Source of the DNA: Yersinia nurmii
GTDB lineage: Bacteria > Pseudomonadota > Gammaproteobacteria > Enterobacterales > Enterobacteriaceae
Assembly: GCF_001112925.1 (NCBI RefSeq)
Contig: NZ_CPYD01000003.1
Location: forward strand, 279,800-343,799
Direction: 5' to 3'
DNA: 64,000 nucleotides
In this document: positions 58,517 through 64,000 of the stretch, piece by piece
Position numbering within the stretch: position 1 is the stretch's first letter
Layout: each line of letters begins with the position of its first letter
The notes under the pieces: generated by a model
Told to the model about the DNA's origin: nothing
The model's input: the letters and a program-made list of their open reading frames with translations, nothing else
Databases searched by the model: none
Translations under genes and position numbers: made by a program

Positions 58517-59407
58517 ATGAAAATGAAAAAACTGGCTACTTTGATCTCTGTTGTTGCCCTGAGCGCCACGGTTAGTGCTAATGCGCTGGCAAAAGACACG
58601 ATCGCGCTGGTAGTTTCCACCCTGAATAATCCGTTCTTTGTTTCAATGAAGGATGGTGCGCAAAAAGAAGCGGACAAACTGGGCTATAACCTGGTGGTGC
58701 TGGATTCACAGAACAACCCGGCGAAAGAGTTGGCCAACGTACAGGATCTGACGGTTCGTGGCACCAAGCTGTTGCTGATAAACCCAACTGACTCAGACGC
58801 AGTAGGTAATGCGATTAAAATGGCAAATCAGGCCAAAATTCCGGTAATCACGCTGGATCGTTTGGCTTCTAAAGGCGATGTCGTTAGCCACGTCGCTTCC
58901 GATAACCGCTTTGGCGGTAAAATGGCCGGTGACTTCATTGCCAAAAAACTGGGTAACGATGCCAAAGTGATTCAACTGGAAGGTATCGCCGGTGCTTCCG
59001 CTGCTCGTGAACGTGGCGAAGGCTTCAAACAATCGATGGAACAACATAAATTCCAACTGTTAGCCAGCCAACCGGCAGACTTTGACCGTACTAAAGGCCT
59101 GAACGTGATGCAGAATTTGCTGACTGCACATCCAGCGGTACAGGCTGTTTTCGCTCAGAACGATGAAATGGCGCTGGGTGCGCTGCGTGCATTGCAAACT
59201 GCAGGTAAAACCGATGTATTAGTGGTTGGTTTTGACGGCACAGACGACGGTATTAAAGCGGTTGAAGGCGGTAAGCTAGGCGCAACTATCGCTCAACGTC
59301 CTGACCAAATCGGCGCTATCGGGGTTCAAACTGCGGATAAAGTGCTGAAAGGCGAAAAAGTACAGGCCATTATCCCGGTTGATTTGAAGTTAGTGACCAA
59401 ACAATAA
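58517..59407 (+). CDS. rbsB: D-ribose-binding periplasmic protein RbsB
   Basis: A 296-residue periplasmic receptor for ribose, used for import and, through Trg in E. coli, for chemotaxis. Signal peptide [19 protein letters not shown] ending ANALA, cleaved at about residue 25. Ligand-binding segments are [14 protein letters not shown] near 35, [15 protein letters not shown] near 155 and [10 protein letters not shown] near 235. A strong stem-loop follows the stop. Confidence 0.98.
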   Translation: MKMKKLATLISVVALSATVSANALAKDTIALVVSTLNNPFFVSMKDGAQKEADKLGYNLVVLDSQNNPAKELANVQDLTVRGTKLLLINPTDSDAVGNAIKMANQAKIPVITLDRLASKGDVVSHVASDNRFGGKMAGDFIAKKLGNDAKVIQLEGIAGASAARERGEGFKQSMEQHKFQLLASQPADFDRTKGLNVMQNLLTAHPAVQAVFAQNDEMALGALRALQTAGKTDVLVVGFDGTDDGIKAVEGGKLGATIAQRPDQIGAIGVQTADKVLKGEKVQAIIPVDLKLVTKQ

Positions 59408-59428
59408 AAGCAGAGAATTTAGGTATCA

Positions 59429-59453
59429 CGCCGCCGCAATGTTAGCGGTGGCG
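59429..59453 (+). promoter_or_regulatory. Intercistronic stem-loop between rbsB and rbsK
   Basis: CGCCGCCGC / GCGGTGGCG, a 9-bp stem with one G-T pair and a 7-base loop, without a T tract. It probably protects the rbsB message so that the binding protein is made in excess. Confidence 0.65.
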
Positions 59454-59476
59454 TTATCTACAAAGGAATAGATGCG

Positions 59477-60403
59477 ATGGAAACAGGTAAGCTAGTGGTT
59501 CTTGGCAGTATCAATGCTGACCATATTCTGAATATTGAGCAATTTCCACGTCCGGGTGAAACGGTGATCGGGAAGCAGTATAACGTTGCTTTCGGTGGGA
59601 AAGGTGCCAATCAGGCGGTTGCCGCCGGCCGCAGCGGAGCGGATATCGCATTTATTGCCTGTGTGGGTGAGGACGATATTGGTGAACGCGTTCGTCAACA
59701 GTTAGCTAAAGACAATATCGATACCACGCCGGTGGAAGCGATCGCAGGCGAAACTACCGGTGTGGCACTGATTTTCGTCAATGGAGAAGGTGAGAATGTT
59801 ATCGGTATTAATGCCGGCGCTAATTCTGCCGTGACTCCTGAATACCTTCAACGTTATCAGCAACAAGTTATTGATGCGCAGGCATTATTGATGCAGCTGG
59901 AATCTCCGCTGGAAACTGTGATAGCCGCGGCGAAACTGGCGAGAGAAAGCCAGACGCAGGTGATTCTAAATCCAGCACCGGCGCGCGAGCTACCGGATGA
60001 ATTATTACAGCTAGTGGATATGATTACACCGAATGAAACCGAGGCCGAGCGCCTGACCGGTATTCATATCGAAAATGAGGAAGACGCCAATCTGGCGGCT
60101 CAGGCATTACATCATAAAGGTATTATGACGGTGATTATCACCTTGGGTAGCCGCGGTGTATGGCTTAGCCAGCAAGGTCAGGGCAAACTGATGCCGGGCT
60201 TTAAGGTGAATGCGGTCGATACTATTGCTGCCGGTGATACTTTTAACGGCGCACTGCTTACAGCGTTATTGGACGGTCAGGAAATGGCATCGGCGGTACG
60301 CTTTGCCCATGCAGCAGCTGCGATTGCCGTGACTCGCCCTGGCGCACAACCCTCCATTCCATGGCGGGCCGAAATTGATGCCTTCTTGCAAAACCAGAGG
60401 TAA
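59477..60403 (+). CDS. rbsK: Ribokinase RbsK
   Basis: Phosphorylates ribose to ribose-5-phosphate. A 308-residue PfkB-family kinase. Signatures are the N-terminal [34 protein letters not shown] near 42 and the catalytic [14 protein letters not shown] near 250, with Asp in AAGDTF as the base. It is followed within a few bases by the broken rbsR gene. Confidence 0.98.
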   Translation: METGKLVVLGSINADHILNIEQFPRPGETVIGKQYNVAFGGKGANQAVAAGRSGADIAFIACVGEDDIGERVRQQLAKDNIDTTPVEAIAGETTGVALIFVNGEGENVIGINAGANSAVTPEYLQRYQQQVIDAQALLMQLESPLETVIAAAKLARESQTQVILNPAPARELPDELLQLVDMITPNETEAERLTGIHIENEEDANLAAQALHHKGIMTVIITLGSRGVWLSQQGQGKLMPGFKVNAVDTIAAGDTFNGALLTALLDGQEMASAVRFAHAAAAIAVTRPGAQPSIPWRAEIDAFLQNQR

Positions 60404-60405
60404 TT

Positions 60406-61407
60406 TTGGCTACCATGAAAGATGTCGCTCGTTTGGCGGGCGTTTCTACCTCGACGGTTTCCCACGTCATCAATAAAGACCGTTTTGTCAGTGAAGCGGT
60501 ACGCGACAAAGTCGTTGCCGCTATTAAGTAACTCAATTATGCCCCTTCGGCTTTGGCGCGTAGCCTCAAGCTTAATCAAACTCGCACGATTGGCATGTTG
60601 GTTACGGCCAGCAGCAACCCGTTTTATGCCGAGGTGGTTCGCGGTGTGGAGCGCAGTTGCTATGAGCGCGGCTACAGCCTAATTTTGTGTAATACCGAAG
60701 GCGATATCGATCGGATGAGCCGTAGCATGGAAACCTTGCTGCAAAAGCGTGTTGATGGCTTGTTATTAATGTGTACCGAAAATCATCGCCCGTCGCAGGA
60801 TGTTCTCCGCTGTTACCCCTCTTTACCTATTGTCATGATGGATTGGGCTCCTTTTGAAGGTGTGAACGACACTATTCAGGATAATTCGCTGTTAGGTGGG
60901 GAAATGGCCACGGATTTCCTGATCGCCAGAGGCTATAAACGCATTGCTTGTATCGCCGGACCACAGGATAAGACTCCGGCCAGAGAACGCCTAGAAGGTT
61001 ACCGTCAGGCGATGAAGCGCGCTGGCTTGCCGATCTTAGCTGGATATGAAATTGCCAGTGATTTTGAGTTTGCGGGTGGTTTGGCGTCAATGAAGCAGTT
61101 ATTGGCTTTGCCAGAAGCGCCGGAAGCGGTATTTACTGGTAATGATGCGATGGCTGTTGGGGTTTATCAGGCGTTACATCAGGTTGGATTATCCATTCCG
61201 CAGGATATGGCGGTTATTGGTTACGATGATATCGAGATCGCCCGTTATATGACGCCACCGCTTACGACTATTCATCAGCCGAAAGATGATTTGGGTGAAT
61301 TGGCCATCGATACATTGATTCATCGTCTGAATAACCCATTGGCAGAACCGCAGATTCTCACGCTCACACCTGAGCTGGTGGAGCGTGGTTCTGTTGCTCA
61401 GCGCTAG
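60406..61407 (+). pseudogene. rbsR: Ribose operon repressor RbsR, interrupted by a nonsense codon
   Basis: The frame starts at TTG 60406 (or ATG 60415) with the LacI-type helix-turn-helix [17 protein letters not shown], then [14 protein letters not shown] and AAIK, and stops at TAA 60529-60531. The same frame continues without any shift as [22 protein letters not shown] and the whole ligand-binding domain to TAG at 61407. In E. coli RbsR the residue at the stop is Glu ([14 protein letters not shown]), so a single G-to-T change of GAA to TAA explains it. The HTH peptide lacks the hinge helix and dimerisation domain. A TTG at 60553 could in principle restart the ligand-binding domain, without the DNA-binding part. 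The 3' end overlaps the convergent transporter gene by 4 bases. Confidence 0.93.
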
Positions 61408-62810
61408 ACTTTGCTTTTCCGCGCGCTGCGGCCTTTAATCAGATTGTCGCCATCTTTGGGTTTGAGTAGCAAGAATACAAGGGATGAAACCAATGTCACT
61501 GCGCCCATGGTAATAAAGGTGTAGTGGAAATGGTCTATATGATTGCCAAACGGTAATTCCTCGTAGAAACGCAGTACGGCGGCGCTGATAGCGACGCCAA
61601 AGCTGATGGAAAGTTGCTGAGTGACGGCCAGTACGCTATTACCGGAGCTGGCGTTGTTATCGGTCAGGTCTGCCAGCGTAATGGTATTCATGGCCGTAAA
61701 TTGGGTAGACATTGCCATTCCCAAAATGAATAGTGGCACGATCATTAGCCAGACAGACATGCCCGGCGTTTGTAATGAAAACAATCCAATCAGCGCGCCA
61801 ATAATCAACGTAATGCTCACCAGCACTTTTCTGTAGCCTAACCAGCGCAAAACCTGAGTCACGGTAGATTTTGCCATCATTGAGCCGATAGCCGTCGGCG
61901 CCATCATACAACCAGCAATGATGGCCGAGTAGCCAAAGCCAACTTGTAGCATCAATGGCATCAGGAAAGGTACGCAACCAGTTCCCAATCTGGAAGCGAT
62001 ATTACCGGCTATCCCGACGGAGAATGTTCTGGTTTTGAATAGAGGTAATCCGATTAATGGATTTGGATGCCCCTTGGCGTGGAAAATATAACCGACTAAC
62101 AGCAGCAATCCTCCAAACATCATCGTGGGGGAAAGATAACCCGACACTTCCGCTTTCCCCATCATCTCCAGACTGATAGAAATCATGACCAAACTAAAGC
62201 CGAACAGTAGGAAGCCGCTAATATCAAAGGCTCGCTTAGGCATAGTGAAGCTAGGCATGTATTTCAGCGCATAAAAAATGCCTAACAGGCCAATGGGGAT
62301 ATTGATGATGAAAATCCAATGCCAACTGGCGTAAGTGACCAGCAGACCGCCCAGCAAGGGACCCATGATGGGTCCGACTAAACCGGGTATGGTTACGAAA
62401 TTTAGAACCGGCAGTAATTCACTGCGCGGATAAGCACGTAATAATGCCAGTCGCGCGACGGGCATCATCATAGCGCCGCCAATGCCCTGGATAACCCGCG
62501 AGGCGACCAGAAATGAGAGGGAACCTGATAACGCACATAATAAGGAGCCAAAGGTAAACAGCGAGACGGCAATGATAAAGATTCGCCGGGTGCCAAAGCG
62601 ATCGGCTAACCAGCCGCTGACTGGGATCAGCATAGCGACGGTTAGCGTGTAGCTGATAATGGCAGATTGCATAGTTAACGGCGAGCGGTTGAGGCTTTCG
62701 GCGATCGCGGGAAGGGCTGTATTTAATATTGTTGCGTCCAGCGCCTGCATAAAGAAAGCCATGGCGGCAATCCAAGGTAAGCCGGCCATGCTACGAGCAG
62801 ATTTAATCAT
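61404..62810 (-). CDS. hsrA: MFS transporter, HsrA/DHA2 family
   Basis: A 468-residue inner-membrane drug:H+ antiporter-type protein with 14 predicted spans. DHA2 motifs include [21 protein letters not shown] near 22 (motif D1), [13 protein letters not shown] near 72 (motif A) and [15 protein letters not shown] near 105, and [15 protein letters not shown] near 138 (motif C). E. coli has hsrA at the same place between rbsR and yieP. The substrate is not known. Its stop overlaps the rbsR stop. Confidence 0.92.
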   Translation of the reverse strand: MIKSARSMAGLPWIAAMAFFMQALDATILNTALPAIAESLNRSPLTMQSAIISYTLTVAMLIPVSGWLADRFGTRRIFIIAVSLFTFGSLLCALSGSLSFLVASRVIQGIGGAMMMPVARLALLRAYPRSELLPVLNFVTIPGLVGPIMGPLLGGLLVTYASWHWIFIINIPIGLLGIFYALKYMPSFTMPKRAFDISGFLLFGFSLVMISISLEMMGKAEVSGYLSPTMMFGGLLLLVGYIFHAKGHPNPLIGLPLFKTRTFSVGIAGNIASRLGTGCVPFLMPLMLQVGFGYSAIIAGCMMAPTAIGSMMAKSTVTQVLRWLGYRKVLVSITLIIGALIGLFSLQTPGMSVWLMIVPLFILGMAMSTQFTAMNTITLADLTDNNASSGNSVLAVTQQLSISFGVAISAAVLRFYEELPFGNHIDHFHYTFITMGAVTLVSSLVFLLLKPKDGDNLIKGRSARKSKV

Positions 62811-62883
62811 TCTATTTCCTGATGGAATTCGTTATCAACAATCCTCTCTTCTATATATAGATAACATGTGATTACACACTCCG

Positions 62884-63573
62884 TCAGTTTTTGTCTTGTA
62901 ATAATACCTGACAGGCAACACAGGCACCCTGACTGTCGCCGGTCAGGATGGTATCGACGATAGATTGGTGGTGTTGCAGCTTTATCACTTCATCGCCGGT
63001 AATAGCACGGAAATAACTGTGATATACCGAACTGAACAAATTGGCGAATGAAGTCAGGAACGGATTTCCACTGGCTTCGTAAATCAGTTGATGAAATTGG
63101 GTATCCACCTGAATCCAGCGTTCACGATCAAATTCACGGTGCAGCGCCTGCATTTCTGCCATCAATATAGCCAATTGCTGTTTTTGTGCAGGATTGGCGT
63201 TAACCGCGGCCAAAGCGCAGGCCTGCGGCTCTAACGCGGTTCGTACCAAAATAAAGTGCTGCATTACCTGATCGAAGTTCTCACGGGTCATCCACCAGGT
63301 TAGTAACTCCTGATCGAGAAAATTCCAGTTGGACTGCGGCATAATGCGCGTACCAATCCGTGGTCGTGGCAACAACATCCCTTTCGCCGCTAACATTTTC
63401 ACCGCTTCACGTACCGCAGTGCGGCTTACGCCGAACTGTTCGCCTAGTTCTATCTCTCCAGGTAGTATAGATCCGGCTATATATTCGCCTGCCAGGATAC
63501 GCTGGCCGATCTTTTCAGCTAATAAATAGGAAAGGTTGCGTTGGGCGGCTTGTTGTTGGGCGTTAAATTGCAT
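62884..63573 (-). CDS. yieP: FadR/GntR-family regulator YieP
   Basis: A 229-residue regulator with an N-terminal GntR winged helix (LPGEIELGEQFGVSRTAVREAVKMLAAKGM, HTH near 38-68) and a C-terminal all-helical FCD ligand domain (VRTALEPQACALAAVNANP near 125; DTQFHQLIYEASGNPFL near 165). Equivalent to E. coli YieP and directly upstream of hsrA on the same strand, so it may be in the same operon. It lies head-to-head with the rRNA operon. Confidence 0.93.
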   Translation of the reverse strand: MQFNAQQQAAQRNLSYLLAEKIGQRILAGEYIAGSILPGEIELGEQFGVSRTAVREAVKMLAAKGMLLPRPRIGTRIMPQSNWNFLDQELLTWWMTRENFDQVMQHFILVRTALEPQACALAAVNANPAQKQQLAILMAEMQALHREFDRERWIQVDTQFHQLIYEASGNPFLTSFANLFSSVYHSYFRAITGDEVIKLQHHQSIVDTILTGDSQGACVACQVLLQDKN

Positions 63574-63727
63574 GGTGATTTGTCCTGGCTAACTTCTTAT
63601 CCTTCTATTTTACTCTACTGTTTCACTCTGGTATTGGCTGTTTAACTGAAAAGTAGTAGAAAAGTTATCCAATTCCGCACTTTTTGATGAAAAAAAAGCC
63701 GGTTGGAAAATTATTTGAAATTAGGGG

Positions 63728-63755
63728 TTGCAGCCTGTCAGGAACTCCCTATAAT
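63728..63755 (+). promoter_or_regulatory. rRNA operon promoter P1
   Basis: TTGCAG (63728-63733), a 16-base spacer, TATAAT (63750-63755) and the G+C-rich discriminator GCGCCTCC typical of stringently controlled rrn P1 promoters. The A-rich stretch just upstream (63680-63720) fits an UP element. Confidence 0.9.
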
Positions 63756-63857
63756 GCGCCTCCACTGACCGGGAACAACGAAACAAACTTCGCCGGGTCA
63801 GGAAGTGTTAAGCAGGCGGTAACGCCGGTTCTTAAAACGAAAGTTGAAAAGAAAAGC

Positions 63858-63885
63858 TTGACACTTCAGCGGGAAAGCGTATTAT
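63858..63885 (+). promoter_or_regulatory. rRNA operon promoter P2
   Basis: TTGACA (63858-63863), a 16-base spacer and TATTAT (63880-63885), about 130 bases after P1, the usual rrn P1-P2 spacing. Confidence 0.88.
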
Positions 63886-64000
63886 CTGCCTCCCGCGTTA
63901 CTGTAAGATTCGCCGCAAGCGAACAGGTAACGAACGCTCTTTAACAATTTATCAGACAATCTGTGTGGGCACTCGCAAGACGATATCAAAGCCTGTTTCG
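63886..64000 (+). other. rRNA operon leader with boxA; 16S gene begins beyond the window
   Basis: The leader contains the antitermination boxA GCTCTTTAACA at 63936-63946 and the RNase III precursor-stem sequence that normally precedes 16S rRNA (CAGACAATCTGTGTGGGC). The mature 16S 5' end is not reached. Confidence 0.9.

Overview
The window is chromosomal DNA from a member of the Enterobacterales. Gene order and protein sequences match the E. coli oriC region (yidA-gyrB-recF-dnaN-dnaA-rpmH-rnpA-yidD-yidC-mnmE; chrR-adeP-yieH; pst-phoU; glmS-glmU-atp-rsmG-mnmG-oriC-mioC-asnC-asnA; ravA-viaA-kup-rbs-hsrA-yieP-rrn). The differences (no tna operon after mnmE, extra genes around asnA) and the moderate G+C suggest Yersinia or another Yersiniaceae. 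That genus assignment is inference, not proven here.

Layout. 1-2.4 kb: a cut-off YheO/DauR-like regulator overlapping a PLP dehydratase and an ornithine-cyclodeaminase-like gene. 2.5-10.3 kb (minus): yidA and the replication cluster gyrB-recF-dnaN-dnaA. 10.3-14.2 kb (plus): rpmH-rnpA-yidD-yidC and mnmE. 14.4-17.5 kb (minus): an A+T-rich, decayed chaperone-usher fimbrial operon in which only the chaperone is intact, followed by about 1.1 kb without a credible gene. 18.5-24 kb: chrR, adeP, yieH and a polar amino-acid ABC importer that lacks a local ATPase gene. 24.1-28.8 kb (minus): pstSCAB-phoU behind Pho boxes. 29.2-29.8 kb: a lone, very A+T-rich gene of unknown family with tandem tyrosine-containing repeats, in the pstS-glmS gap beside attTn7. 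30-41 kb (minus): glmS, glmU and the full nine-gene ATP synthase operon. 41.7-46.9 kb: rsmG, mnmG, oriC, mioC, asnC and asnA. 47-50.1 kb: a large DUF4034-like protein and a DUF1345-like membrane protein. 50.1-55.3 kb: ravA-viaA and kup. 55.4-61.4 kb: the ribose operon rbsDACBK behind two RbsR operators, ending in an rbsR gene broken by a premature stop. 61.4-64 kb: an HsrA-like transporter, yieP, and the promoters and leader of an rRNA operon whose 16S gene starts beyond the window.

Most of the window is conserved core. The parts worth attention are the gene at 29172-29840, whose tyrosine motifs look like those of host-targeted effectors; the rbsR nonsense mutation with intact operators; and the fimbrial remnant. 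All statements come from reading the sequence and family knowledge; no database search was run.
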